DNA of 64,000 bases from Coriolopsis trogii (taxonomy: Eukaryota; Basidiomycota; Agaricomycetes; Polyporales; Polyporaceae). The stretch spans positions 2,542,001-2,606,000 of the forward strand of contig JAHYIO010000001.1 in assembly GCA_020543525.1 (NCBI GenBank), read 5' to 3'. The stretch's first letter is position 1; the number at the start of each line of letters is the position of its first letter. Below, in pieces: positions 23,762 through 36,200 of the stretch. A program made the position numbers and the translations under genes. Below the pieces are notes generated by a model, which saw only the letters and a list, made by a program, of their open reading frames with translations, was not told the origin of the DNA and did no database searches.

Positions 23762-24088
23762 AGCGAATTGCGATCAGGCAACGGTGTCGTCATTCGTACT
23801 CCGGCTTGGAGGTCTAGTGTTGTACCAGGATCGTGGTTCGTCGTCTTGCAAGCATGAAGACGAGGACAGCATGCATGAGCAATGCAGCCGTCGGAACATT
23901 GAGCGAACCAGAGAATGAGCTGAGACAGTCGCGAGAGGCGCAGATGTGATCGGACGCGGTCAAGATCATGCCATTAATCTTATCTGATAACAAACATCCC
24001 CCCCGAATCCCGACTTCTCCGTTTCTGCCATCACCGTCCATCCCAGTGGGACTACAGCCACTGCACTATCCGACGCTCTTTCCTCAAT
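23762..24088. other. Divergent promoter region between FMN reductase and RRP36
   Basis: No exon was seen. The stretch lies between two divergent genes and should contain both 5' regions. Confidence 0.4.
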
Positions 24089-25509
24089 ATGCCCCGGAGA
24101 CCACGTCCCGTTTCAAGACGAGCCCCACCGCGCGCTGCCCCTCCAGTGATCTCGGGAACATCCCGTGACAAACGGACAAAACCTTTGCCCCCAGCACAGA
24201 GGGAAGACTCTGACTCTGAGTCGGAGGCCACCAGCTCGGCCGCGGGCTCGCATGAGTATCTCGGAGACCACTTCGATGCAGAAGACGCGGATGCGGAACC
24301 GGACGCACCACGCGTAGCACAGTGGGTTGACGAAGAGGATTTGGATGAGCTGCGGGAGGAAGAGTCCGAGGAGAGCAGTGAAGATGACGAGGATGATCGG
24401 TCCCGTTTGGTGCGTGTTCAATCCTATGTTCGAGTGTATCAAGTCTGACATCTGCAAACATCGGTGTAGGAAGCGGACCTGAAATCGCTATCGTTCGGTG
24501 CCTTGCGCAAGGCACAAAACACCCTAGCAAATACACAAGCGGATCTTTCAGAGGGCGACAGTGACGACGAGGAGGATGTCTCTGCTGGGTCTGGTGTAGA
24601 AGAAGACGATACTGTGCCCATACCGCGATCAGACAAGGGCAAGGAGAGGGAGGAACCGCTTCGCGAGAAAAAAGCCGTCCCGAAGCGGCACAACAAGCAT
24701 GCGTGAGTGCTAGAATGCGCCTTGCCAGGTTGCTCTGACCAATTGCTTCCAAGCCCTGTGGAGATGTCTTCGAAGAGACCTGTGTCTCGCTCGAGATTCG
24801 TTGCGCAAGAGAAAACGGTTCGCTACCCCTGATATCTCTTCCCAATACCTTACTGACATTGCGTAGGTCCCTCGCGATCCCCGGTTCCTACCCATTACCG
24901 GCGAGTTCGACGCGAAACGTTTCCACTCTCAATACGGATTCCTCTCCGACATTCACCGAGAAGAATTGACCACGTTGAGGGACAATCTGAAGCGGGCAAA
25001 GAAACTGCTCGCGAACTCTCCGCGAGATCTCCGCGCGGAAAGGGAGGCGGAAGTGGAACGATTGGAACGTGCCGTGAAGCGTGCTGAGAGCATGGTGAAC
25101 AAGGACCGCCGAGAGAAGGTAGAAATCGAGGCCCTGAGCAAAGCTGCGAAGGAGGAACGGGAGAAGCGCAAGCAAGGCAAAAAGGCGTGGTACATGAAGG
25201 ACGGTATGTCTCTCGCGTGTTGTTGTGTGGTGTGTGAGGATGGTTGCTGAAACCCTCATGTGTCATGCAGCGGACAAGAAGGAGCTGCTCCTGCGCGCAA
25301 AGTATGAGACACTAGCCGCAACAGGTGGAAGAGGTGCGGTCCGGAAGGCAATTGAGAAGAAACAAAAGAAAGTGAACCGGAAGGAGAAGAAGAAACGACC
25401 ATTTGTTGCTGGCCAGCGGGGTGGGTCTGCTGCAGAGCCGATGCGCAAACGTGCGCACTCTGGTCAAGGATCGGCAGGAGGCCCGAGGAAACGACCGCGA
25501 ACTTCATAG
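24089..25509 (+). CDS. RRP36: rRNA biogenesis protein RRP36
   Basis: RRP36 is part of the 90S pre-ribosome and is needed for early cleavages of pre-rRNA in the nucleolus. The ATG at 24089 starts an Arg/Pro-rich segment (MPRRPRPVSRRAPPRAAPP). Long acidic runs follow (SESEATSS, EEESEESSEDDEDD). The conserved domain starts with SKRPVSRSRFV and RDPRFLPITGEFDAKRF. It continues through YGFLSDIHREELTTLRDNL and a Glu/Lys/Arg-rich coiled coil to AWYMKDADKKELLLRAKYE, and ends in a basic tail (KKQKKVNRKEKKKRPF). The sequence RDPRF followed by FD..F...Y.FL is diagnostic of the family. Introns lie near 24412-24470, 24704-24752, 24823-24866 and 25205-25270. The stop is at 25507-25509. Confidence 0.88.
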
Positions 25510-25824
25510 TCTTGTACACTCCGCCTGTTCCTTCCCATGTCATGTGTCTTGTAATCAGCTTGCTGGTCATCAGTATCGCCAACTATGTGACGCTGCCAGT
25601 GCACGGTTGGACCGGGCGGTGGGATGAGATCACAGTGAACATCATGAGCGCCTGTTTGAGCTCGCCTGCAAGACGGTTTTACGCGCTTCGGACGCCACCG
25701 CGCGAGCTTCACAACTTCCATGTAGTTCCCTTGCACCCGCATACACATCCTCACAGCAGCGCGGCTTTCATGCTGGCGGCCTCTACAAGTCCTCCCCAAG
25801 GCGGAAAGAACACCGACGTTCAGC
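25510..25824 (+). other. Intergenic RRP36 - CorA gene
   Basis: These 315 bp lie between two genes in the same direction. No gene was seen. They should include the RRP36 3' UTR and the promoter of the CorA-type gene. Confidence 0.4.
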
Positions 25825-28436
25825 ATGCCTCAGCAAGACGAACAGGCAACTTACTTCCAAGCTCCCCCTCCGGCAGAGGTCTATGGCGTCGTGCAGAATC
25901 CCGCGGACCTCACCGACGGCGAGGACAGTGACGACCAAGGACATGACATCTATCGCGGCTCCCCCCCTACTCCTGGCCCCCCAAGATCCCCGTCTCCAGC
26001 TTCTTCCTCATCCTCTTCGTCGTCCAGTTCTAGCTCCAGTGCATCCGTCTTCGGCGGCCCTCTAGGTGCGATATCCGCAGGAGTAGAGCATGCTATCTCG
26101 CGATGGGCACGAGCGTGGCGGTCATCTTCCTCCCTATCCTCGTCATCCTCCTCGTCCGTGTCGACTGTATCCGAATCCAGGTCGCAGACCACACGGCGGC
26201 GTAAACGGCGTCCGCGCAGTCTCGCAACGCTCCACAATGCGCGGTCTGAACGTGAGGTGGCCGCGCGTATACGGGCCCGCGAGGACCTGCGGACCATCCC
26301 CCGTAGCTTCGTGCTGTATGCGCCAACGCTGCCCATCGTCAGCGCGAGGTCCCAGGCGTCGGCGGAGCGCAAGGCCGCACGGGCAGCGCTGCAAGACCCG
26401 ATACTGCGCACGACGTCTATGGATCAAGTCCTGGCGAGACTCGGTGGGGTCCTGAGAGAACGCACGAAGGCCCGGAGGGGACGGGCCAAGTCTGCGCAGT
26501 CTGCACCAGGTCCTCCTCCAGCCTTCGCCAGCGCGCCGCCCTCGTTGCCGTCGAGCTCAAGGTATAACGACTATATGCTGTCAGACGAGTCCGATGTCGC
26601 TCGCTCGACACCTGCCCTCCCTGGATCCGCCGCGGCTGCACATAAGGATCGGAAGGGGAAACAGAAGGCGTCGGTAGTGCAGGTGCCGCAGACACCATCC
26701 GCAACCCCGATGGTCACACCCCCTACTATCACACTTGAGGGGCAGCGTTTGCCAAACGCCTGGTGGTTGGATGTCGCGTCTCCGACGTGGGAAGATATGT
26801 GTGCACTCGGGAAGGTGTGTATGTTCATCTCAGTATAGTCTGAAGCTGAGATTCCCTCTTCGTCATAGCTCCTCCATCTCCATCCCCTTACACTCGAGGA
26901 TATATTGACTCAAGATCCGCGAGAGAAGCTCGAACTCTTCCCAAAACTTGGCTATTACTTTATCTCTTTCCGTGCGATCGAGAGCCAGAAGACAAGGGAG
27001 CGGTTAAGGAATCTTCTGAGTGCGGACGAGACAAGCACTCAAGACGAGGGTATCCTCGGTGGAGTGAACGTATACCTGGTTGTGTTTAGAGAAGGGATTT
27101 GTTCGGTAGGTAGTATTGCTTGGTATCCCTGTCAATATTTGGTTGACGTCACGTAACAGTTCCATTTCGCGGATATAGATGGTTGGTTGAGGTTTAGTTC
27201 TGTGGGGATCACAGCAACTCATGTTATACATATAGAGCATGTCAACCATGTACGACATCGGATTATGCTTCTGGGAGACAATGCAAATATGTCCTCCGGT
27301 GAGTATCATCATCGCCTGTTACACATGCATCCATTTACGCATCACATGTAGACTGGATCGCTCATGGGCTGATGAATTCCATCGTGGATTCTTTCTTCCC
27401 CTACCTGGACGTCATCGAGAGGGAAGTACTAGATATTGACCGTTTAGTATTCTCTGTTGGTGACGCGACCAGCTGGCCCAAGAAGGAGACTCTGTCTTCT
27501 GACTCTGAGCACACTATCACGGATCCCAACTATCTCGATAAGATCTCAGTAAACGAGAAGAGTCAGCATGTAGATTTGGAGGACAAGGGCTCTGTGCTGG
27601 ACCTAGGAAAGGCGTCGACAAAGTCTATCGCGCCAAGGCCGCGTTTCTCAACTCCCATTACTTTACCCCTTCTCCTACGGCGAGCTCGACGTGTCATGCA
27701 CGAGAGCATAGCCGCTATACCTCGATTGAAAACAGTCGATACCAACTCACCCGATTACCATCATCGCACGACGGTACACCGAATGGCGCGCATCCGGAGG
27801 CTTGTCACATCCCTGACTCGGTTCTTGGCCGTGAAGTCCGAGGTCGTGGCGCAGATCAAGAAAAGGTTATTGGCGAAAGGCGAATGGAGCCTTGGCACGG
27901 GTACGGAGGATGATTTGGATGTGTTTGTGTATATGGGCGACGTCCAAGGTAAGCCGATGTCTTGGCTTGGAGGGCGGAGAGTCTCGGCGCTGACTATATA
28001 CTGTATCCTATGTTCTTGGGTGGTGTGTATCGGCAGATCACATCTTGACGTTGCAGCAGTCGCTTGCTCATTATGAGCGTATGCTGAGCCAGTCGCACCC
28101 GACGTATCTTTCCCAGCTACGGTTGTCTGTCAGCAAAGCGAAGGCAGGAAGCGACAAGGCGATTGTTTCGCTGACTATCGTCTCCTTGGGTGTGCTTTGT
28201 GTACAGACTCTGATAGGTGTGTTGCTCTTGTACCACTCACTGTATGCTTTGCTAACGTCGAAGCAGCGTTGTTCTCGATGAACGTCACTGTCCCGGCCAA
28301 CGACCCTGAGGGCAACTTGTATGATGTCTTCGGCGCCGTCATCGCTATAGCGGCGGTCATCATATCCATTTACGGCTGCATGGTACGGTATTGGTGGATA
28401 CAGGCAAGGCGTCGTCGTCTACAGTTGAAGGTTTGA
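25825..28436 (+). CDS. CorA-type divalent cation (Mg2+) channel, Alr1/Mnr2-like
   Basis: Fungal CorA proteins of the Alr/Mnr2 group carry Mg2+ across the plasma or vacuolar membrane as pentamers. The first ~300 residues are low-complexity, with long Ser runs (26000-26170) and Arg-rich segments. The CorA domain starts at PNAWWLDVASPTWEDMCALG and continues LLHLHPLTLEDILTQDPREK, the conserved E-D-I/L-x(4-6)-R-E-K block. FHFADIDGWLRFSSVGITAT and SDWIAHGLMNSIVDSFFPYL follow, then LDVIEREVLDIDRLVF. Two C-terminal membrane spans (AIVSLTIVSLGVLCVQTLI and VIAIAAVIISIYGCMV) flank the pore loop FSMNVTVPAND. The usual pore motif GMN reads SMN here, formed across an intron at about 28214-28266. The stop is at 28434-28436. 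Confidence 0.85.
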
Positions 28437-29639
28437 ATAGTAATGCACTGCCCGGGCATTTGCACACTCCGAGTCCTCGCGGCCGCAGTACTAGTGGCCC
28501 ATGAAACACTTGTTAGTTTTCGACATGCTATCTCCGCACTCCTTTTATACCCACGTATGGACAGTACCGTTAGGTTCGTCTTTTTTGCTGTTATTCGTAC
28601 ATTTTTGTGCGATGGGTAACTGGAGGCTGTCCGTGGAGTAGCGCCCAAGGTGGCATCTCGCATGAGGCCGGCACGTGCGAGAAGGGGGAGCAGACTGGAA
28701 CACAGCCATCACTGCCTCGTCCTGCTCCGATCCACTATATACTGTACTGCTTCCGCGGTGAGTTGAAGCATCAACGTCTCAAACATCTATTCCATCATGC
28801 TTCGCGCACTCACGCAGCTGTTGTCGCCCGGCTGACATGCTCAAATTCCGTTCACAGGGAATCCCACCCGGCCCCTCTTCCCCGTCGGGGTAGAGCCGTT
28901 CTAATACCACCCAACACTCGTCATGTGGGAAGCACGCGTCTCGCCCTCCTCCTACCTACCATCTTGCACACGATCCGAATTGCGTCCGACGCCGCCGTTT
29001 GGATGTCACGACTATGCTGTGTTTCGCGTGCCCAAACGCGAACGCGATGATGAAAGCCTTGAAACATAGCGACCTTCTGGCTGCCTATGCGACGCGTTTA
29101 TGTCATAGGGATGTCGGACCAACGGGCACTTATCTCACCTTCCCGTCGGTTATTCGCGCACAGATGCTCAGAGCCTGGGAGCCCCTCATTCAGTAATTGC
29201 CTATAATCACGAGAGCCTGCAGGCCGTCGAATCGGGACCTGAAGATCGGCAGTTCACAGATGCGAATCGAGCCTAACAAGGCTTGGCAGCCGGTCCGGAT
29301 GGGGGGAAGATGCCTCTCGGACTGCTGCCATCTTTGATGGAGGCCGGGCGGCGAAGCTTGTATAGTGCTATCGTGTCGAGTTACAACAACCGGACAAGTC
29401 CCACAGACCACCGGACGGCCAATCTGCCCGCCACGACATTCGGCCATCCCCTTGTCTCTCTCGGAGGCTTCACGCTCACGACCCGTTTTGCACCTTGACC
29501 TGTAACAACACCCTTCCACTCCTTTCGTCTTTTCTGTCTCTACTGAGGCTGTTTCTCCTGGGCAGCGGTCCTTCGCGCCCATCTAACTCCGTCCCGATTG
29601 TCACGAACTAGTTCTCGCAGTCTGACGGTTTCCCTCGGG
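28437..29639. other. 1.2-kb intergenic region upstream of KRE6-1
   Basis: No open frame with recognisable coding character was found. The part from about 29375 to 29560 is similar to 53440-53630, upstream of the second KRE6 gene (shared core CGGCCAATC, then CCCGCCACRACA and a CCATCCCCTTGTCTCTCTC-like run). It is therefore the conserved promoter or 5' UTR of the duplicated gene. Confidence 0.55.
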
Positions 29640-31946
29640 ATGGACTCTACCGCCAGCCTTCTTTCTCCCTCTCAACCTGAACCGAGGACTAGATTCCTTC
29701 CGCAAGCCAGCTTTGCACGTCGTCCTGAACGGCCAGGCTTGCGGGAAGTTAGCAGCTACTCCTCCTTGGTGAGTTGCCAAGACTTGAAAGGGATTGTAGA
29801 CCCATGCGCTCAAGCTCCGGCTGTAGTCAAACCCAAATGCTTCGACACATCCCTCCATCTCTGAGAAGGTAATGGCGCAAAGATATGTCTGACTGTCTTC
29901 CTATTTACTAAAGTATACCAAACTGTTGTAGTATGTCTTGCCTCAGGATATGGCCATTTTCAGTGGACCGGAGGCGGACGACAAGCTGCATAATCCTGAC
30001 CCCATCCGGGATAGGAGATGGGACAAGAGCGGGACCATATTGACAACCCGTGGTCTGATGAATCTAGGATGCTTGTTCATCCTCGTGGCCGGCATCCTTG
30101 CACTCTTGTACGTTCATAACTCTTCGAGAAGAAATCGATGCACCACTAACGCTTCTTCCGTACCTCTATAGTGCGGGGTACCCCATCATCGACTGGATTA
30201 TGAAGCCTAAGCCATCGTACGAAGGTGGCTTCAATCTTGGTGGCACGAACATGACTGGACAGGTTCCTGATATCCCTGGAAACTGGGGTCTCATCGACAA
30301 AGATACGCCACAGGAAGTCCGGACGAAGGTCGACTATGTCACTGGACAGACCTGGCAGCTGGTCTTCAGTGACGAGTTCAACGTCGAGGGCCGTAGCTTC
30401 TACCCCGGCGATGACCCGTACTGGGAGGCGGTCGACCTCCACTACTGGCAAACGGGCAACAAGGAGTGGTATGACCCCAAAGCCGTCACAACTCGTAACG
30501 GCTCTCTTGAGATCACGCTCAGTGACACGCCTAACCACGGACTTGACTACACCGGTGGGATGATCCAGACATGGAACAAGTTCTGCTTTACGGGTGGTCT
30601 CGTCGAGGCGTCGGTCATGCTCCCCGGCTACAACAACATCCGAGGGCTGTGGCCTGCTATTTGGGCTATGGGTAATTTGGGACGCGCTGGGTACGGCGCA
30701 AGTCTCGACGGAATGGTACGCATATATGTCTTGTTCTCCTCCCGCGGGCTCGTTTCATCACGGTTTTGGCGTGTAGTGGCCGTACACGTATGACGCTTGC
30801 GACGTCGGGACGGTCAAGAATCAGACTCTGAACGACCTCCCTGCCGCTGCGCTCACAGGCAATGATGAATATCACGACGGTGCGCTGTCGTACCAGCCCG
30901 GTATGCGACTCTCGCGTTGCACATGCCCTGGTGAGTCCCATCCGGGACCGGTGCATGATAACCAGGAGTACGTCGGTCGTTCCGCGCCTGAGATTGATAT
31001 GTTCGAGGCTCAGGTGAGTTACACTTGTTATGCATGTAATGTGTGTATCTCTGGACTATAACGGCCCGCCTACGTCAGATTGGCAACGTGCCCGGTGGTG
31101 GTGAAGTAGGATCTGTCTCGCAGTCCGGACAGTGGGCGGTATGTACAGTCATTCGTGGACAATGGGACCATAGTTGAATATCCGCGCGACACGCAGCCGT
31201 ACAACTATCAATACAAGTGGCAGAATACATCTGACAACCTCGTCATCGAGGACCCCACTGTCAGCAAGTTCAATACCTACTTGGGCGGCGTCTACCAGCA
31301 AGCTACCTCCGTCGTCTCCAAGACCAGTGCGTTTTGCTCGGTGTCCTTGATGTCGTGTTCTTACATTCTGTCTGTTGAAGACCAGGATGCATACGAGTTC
31401 ACCGGTCAGCAGTACTCTGTGTATGGCTTTCAGTACAAACCGGGCTTTGGTGACGCAGTAAGCCCTCTAATCGCTTCCTTCTTACACTCACCCTGATTTT
31501 GCGACAGTACATCTCCTGGATCAACGATGGCCATTTGTCATGGACACTCCGTCAGCCGGGCATGGGACCTGACCCGATCTCTGAAATCAGCGACCGGCCA
31601 GTCCCACAGGAGCCACTGGTACGCACTTCCATCTTGCTCCTTTGGAGCCTGAGCTCTGACCCGCGATCCCCGTTTGAAACAGTACCTCATCATGAACCTG
31701 GGCATCTCGGAAGCGTTCGGTTTCGTCGACTACGACAACCTCGTGTTCCCCTCGACGATGCGCGTCGACTGGATCCGGGTGTACCAGGACCCGAACGCGC
31801 CGAACATCGGATGCGACCCGCCCGACTTCCCGACTGCGGCATACATCAAGGAATACGAGGAGGCGTACACGAATCCGAACCTGACGACGTGGGTGGACGA
31901 TTTCAAGCAACCCATGCCGAAGAACAAGTTCCTTGGCCAGTGTTGA
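29640..31946 (+). CDS. KRE6: KRE6/SKN1-type beta-1,6-glucan synthesis protein, copy 1
   Basis: KRE6/SKN1 proteins are type II membrane glycoproteins with a GH16-like lumenal domain, needed for beta-1,6-glucan in the cell wall. The ATG at 29640 starts a cytosolic Ser/Pro/Arg tail. The membrane anchor is LMNLGCLFILVAGILAL (about 30055). The lumenal domain holds GQTWQLVFSDEFNVEGRSFY, DPYWEAVDLHYWQTGN, NKFCFTGGLVEASVMLPGYN and GLWPAIWAMGNLGRAGYGA. It continues with SYQPGMRLSRCTCPGESHPG and the catalytic-type ExDxxE motif APEIDMFEAQ (about 30985). Later exons give YEFTGQQYSVYGFQYKPGFG and STMRVDWIRVYQDP. About ten short introns are needed; the total is roughly 620 residues, ending at 31944-31946. 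Sequon-like sites such as NTS fit secretory processing. Confidence 0.92.
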
Positions 31947-32287
31947 ACATTCTCAACATTGAAGGTCAACCACAACTGTAACACGTCCCGTGTGTTTGCC
32001 CTGGGATCTCGCTATGTGTATCATCACTTTGGCAGTGGTTCCGAGTTGTTCATGTCCTCTCTATATCTGATTGATTATCTATATCCGTGTGACACATATT
32101 ATCATGATAGGCTCACCTATTTGCGTCATGTACGCATTTGTGAGAGCCTGAGACTGGTTTGTGATGATGTTCACTCCCACAGATAGTCTACAGAAGGTCG
32201 AAATTCTGGTGCGTAAGGTGCGACTTGGGTTCTTATCGTATGTAAGGGTTGCAGGAGGGTAATTGATGTCGCATACAGGCCCTCTGA
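31947..32287. other. 3' flank of KRE6-1 up to the hAT insertion
   Basis: There is no gene here. The stretch probably holds the 3' UTR of KRE6-1. Clear similarity to the 3' flank of the second KRE6 gene was not seen by eye. Confidence 0.4.
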
Positions 32288-32316
32288 ATCATGACTAGTG
32301 TTGCGCCGAGTTGAGT
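32288..32316 (+). repeat. hAT left target duplication and TIR
   Basis: ATCATGAC (32288-32295) is followed by the 21-bp TIR (32296-32316). Subterminal CGAGT(TG) repeats continue to about 32405. Confidence 0.93.
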
Positions 32317-32504
32317 CGAGCGAGTCGAGTTGGCGAAACTCGTGATAACTCGTGATGGCGAGTTGGACGAGTCGAGTTGGTGCGAGTTGGCGAGTTATTA
32401 TGTAAGCGAGTCAAGTGTGATGGCGCCGGCCGTGTATCGTGACTATCGTCTCTCGTCTTTGAAGCATTCTGTACGCGTACTATTGTATCTACGACATCTT
32501 CATG

Positions 32505-32681
32505 CTAACTATGTGCGTCATCGGAAGCGGAAGGCTCGGTCCGTGCGTTCATGAGGAGTTCCTCAAGCTCCTGAAGCCAGTTATGAGCCAAGAGCTCCTG
32601 TACTGTATGGTCAGTTACCGGCCCTTCAATCGTGTAATCCTCCTCTCTAGCAATGAGATGCCCTGTCAAATCGAGGCGAGA
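32505..32681 (-). pseudogene. hAT transposase, C-terminal tail separated by the copia insertion
   Basis: This is the end of the last transposase exon. It starts at the insertion point and reads LDLTGHLIAREEDYTIEG, then VQELLAHNWLQELEELL, with TAG at 32505-32507. If the inserted element and one copy of the 5-bp duplication are ignored, its frame is the same as that of the exon left at 39185. The only visible damage is therefore the insertion itself. Confidence 0.8.
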
Positions 32682-33248
32682 TGATGAACTCTGAACCTGG
32701 AAGGCTTGGAGCGACCTGTAAGTCACACAAAGAGAGATCTTCAGTCAGTGAGCGAACGACTATATTGCATAGTTTAGTACCTGTAAGTCACACAAAGAGA
32801 GACTACAAGTACTAGTAAGTAAAGTGTAGTAGAGCATAAGTAATGAGTGAGACTTACTCTTCAGTCAGTGAGCGAACGACTGAAGAGCAGAGGGGCAAAC
32901 AGACTGCCTTATATACTGGAGAGAGGAGTGCATGAGTAAGCGAATGAAGCAGTCACATGTTAACCATAGAGCGATGAGTAAGAGTCCGTACTCGGCGTAT
33001 GAGTAAGAGCCGAGAGTATTCTGAGTAAGACATAAGGTCTAGAATGTTCCGGTGCATTGTAGAACGCACAGGAAGACAAGGGAACCATATGGTCATGGGA
33101 ATGTACAGTAGTTTCATAGAGAAAACCGTATATGGTAAGTAGAAACACAGCCTATAGTAAGCGCTATCTAAACATAGGTAAACATGACCATACAAAGGTT
33201 GTGTGCACAACTCCGGACCGGTAGAGCCGTAAATCCAGAATGTCAACA
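32682..33248 (-). repeat. 3' LTR of copia copy 1
   Basis: 567 bp, with internal direct repeats of CCTGTAAGTCACACAAAGAG and CTTCAGTCAGTGAGCGAACG. A minus-strand TATATAAGG lies at 32907-32915 and is the likely LTR promoter. Confidence 0.95.
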
Positions 33249-33259
33249 CTCCCACTCGT
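33249..33259 (-). other. Polypurine tract of copia copy 1
   Basis: In element orientation ACGAGTGGGAG sits between the pol stop codon and the 3' LTR, where plus-strand priming occurs. Confidence 0.7.
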
Positions 33260-36200
33260 TCAAGATGCAACGGACACAAGACCTATCTCCTCAACGAATT
33301 TGGCCTGATTGGAGTAAGGCACGTTCTTCGTGAGGGGGTCGGCCAATTGGTCCTCAGAAGTGACATAGTAGATCTCGACAGATCCCATCTCGACCTGTTC
33401 ACGAATGAAGTGATAACGGATCTCTATGTGCTTGGTACGACGGTCAATGACTGGATTGACAGACAAGAAGATCGAGCCTTGGTTGTCGAGACACAAAGGC
33501 GTCGGATCAGTCACATCATCTCCGAGTTCATTGCCGAAGGTCCTCAGCCATGCCAACTGACGACAAGTGTCGGAGGCCGCTTTATATTCCGCCTCGGTCG
33601 AGGAGAGCGAAATGGTAGGCTGACGCCTCGATGCCCACGATACAGCACCACCTGCCATCAAGAAGACAAAGCCAGAGGTTGAGTGCCGATCATCACGGTC
33701 TTCCGCCCAGTCCGAATCTGAGTACGAAATCAGACCGTCATTAGACGCTCCCTTGTAGCGCAGCCGGTACGCCTTTGTTCCCTGAAGGTAACGCAGGACA
33801 TACTTGGCATAGTTCATGTGCGCTTCAGAGGGATTGGCATTGTACTTGGATAACCGTGTGACAGCGAAAGCAATATCAGGGCGCGTCCCGAGCATGGCGT
33901 ACAAAAGACTGCCAATAAGACTCTGGTAGCGTTGCCTGAATGAATCGGAAGCGGGCTGATCGGTTTTCACCAAAACAGCACCAGCAGGGAGAGGAGTACG
34001 CGACGGTTTACAGTCAGCCATCTGGAAACGCTCAAGGACAGACTGGATATACTCTTCCTGGTCGATGTCGAGTGTTCGAGTGGAACGATCTCGAGTGATG
34101 CGAAGACCAAGGAAGCGCTTGACTGGTCCCAAGTCCGTCATCTTGTACTGCTTAGAGAGAGAGCGCTTGACGTGCTTGATGTGACTAGACTGATCGCCAA
34201 TGAGAAGTAGATCGTCGACATAGAGTACGACAATTGTTACGTGTTCCCCCCCTTGTCGCCGATATACGTAGATCCCGGCATCAGAATAGGTCCGTTGGAA
34301 TCCCAAGTCAAGAAGCGACTGATGAATCTTCGCATTCCATTGACGCGACGCCTGTTTAAGACCATAGATAGCCTTTTTGAGCAGACAGACGTGATCTTCC
34401 TTCCCAGGAACGACCCAGCCTTCGGGCTGTTCCATGTAGATTTCCTCTTCGAGATCGCCATTCAGAAACGCGGTCTTGACATCCATAGATTCGATGTCCC
34501 AGTCCTCAAGTGCAGCATGCGCAAGAAGATACCGGATAGACTCGAACCGCGCAACCGGAGAGAATGTCTCGTGATAGTCCTCACCCCATACTTGAGTAAA
34601 ACCGCGAGCAACAAGACGAGCTTTATACCGCCCATCATGTTTAATGTCATAAACCCAGCGGTTTGAGACGTCGTGTCGACCTTTAGGACGAGGAACAAGT
34701 AACCAGGTTCTGTTCTCGATGAGCGAGTCATACTCCGACTTCTCAGCTTCGCGCCACTTAGGAGCATCAGGCGATCGCATGGCCTCCTTGTGGGATTGAG
34801 GAATACCAGCTTTCGACTGAGCAGCAGCGAGAAAAGCGAGGAAAGTCTCTGCCTCCCACTGATCTCCATCCGGATCTGTCCGAGCGTCGACATGAACCGG
34901 GTTCTCGTCACCGTAGATGTTGTCCTGAATCCTACTCGGGTGGGGAATGCCTGCTTTGTCACGACGAGGACGGTCACGAGCAATGCTAGGCTGATTATCT
35001 CCCACTGGTCTGTTACGACCACGACGGTGAGGAGGATGAGGAGCAGGAACAGGCGGTGGTGTTGGAGGACGATCAGGGGCATTAGCCGGAGCAGGTGCTT
35101 CAGGCGCATCATCGTCTACAGAGTGATCAAGCGGTGGTGGGACATCAAGCGGAATGGGAAGGGGAATGTCCAGGATGTCGTTGGGATCGACCGAGTCAGA
35201 GTCGTCGTTCGAGGACTCATCCGACTGGTCATTCACAAACGGATTATCACTGGGGGCGACAGGTTGATTGCCAGGAAGTTTTCGTGCAGGGAAAGACTCT
35301 TCATCGAATGTCACATCGCGGGACACGACGATAGAGCGGGTGGCCGGATTCCAAAAACGATACCCCTTGGAACCCTGCTCATACCCCACGAAGATCATCT
35401 CGACTGCCTTCTTGTCGAGCTTCCCTTCGCGCTTCGCCTTCTGCACATGCACAAAGGCTTTGCACCCAAACACGCGGAAGTAGGAAACGTCCGGTATGGT
35501 GCCGTCCCACAACGTGATAGGGCATTGCCATTTGTGTCGTCGCATAGGTTGACGATTGTAGATATGAACAGCTGCATCGATGGCAAGTTGCCAGAAACCG
35601 TGACTAAGTCCAGCCTGATGTAACATACACAAAGCCTTCTCGGTGATGGTACGGTTCCAGCGTTCAGCACGTCCATTCTGTTGAGGTGAACCCGCAACTG
35701 TCTTCTGGTGCTCGATGCCATGCGAACGAAGAAGCTCGCTGAACTCGCTAGACGTGTATTCCCCCCCTCGATCAGAGCGGACTTTCTTGATCTTTTTACC
35801 GGTCTGAGTCTCAGCCCATGCCTTATAGTCGAGGAATGCTTTAACAGCGTCCGACTTGTGCTTAAGGTAGTAGGCGCGAGTAAGACCAGAGTAATCGTCA
35901 ATGAAACCGGCAAAATACTTCCATCCTCCGATAGCCTGAGTACGCATCGGTCCATCGAGATCTGTATGGATGAGCTCGAGAACTTCAGTCGCACGCTTCT
36001 CAGAAGGTGGAAAGGGGGCGCGAGTGGATTTGCCAAAGGCACATCCGTCACATGGCTCTTCATCCGCAGGATCAACGGCATCAACTCCCTTGGTGTTCTT
36101 AGGAAGATGACGCAGCACGTCCTTGCCCGCATGACCAAAGCGACGATGCCAGGTCTTGAAGCGACGGACATTGAGGTGGACACGCTGACCATTACGGAGT

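Noticed and set aside
28607..29050. 147-codon plus-strand open frame upstream of KRE6-1
   Set aside because: There is no recognisable domain, and the codon pattern and composition look like random GC-rich sequence.
34790..35623. 277-codon plus-strand open frame inside copia copy 1 (repeated at 45616-46449 in copy 2)
   Set aside because: It is the antisense shadow of the gag-pol frame, with Arg-rich, motif-free translation, and it is present only because the two copies are nearly identical.
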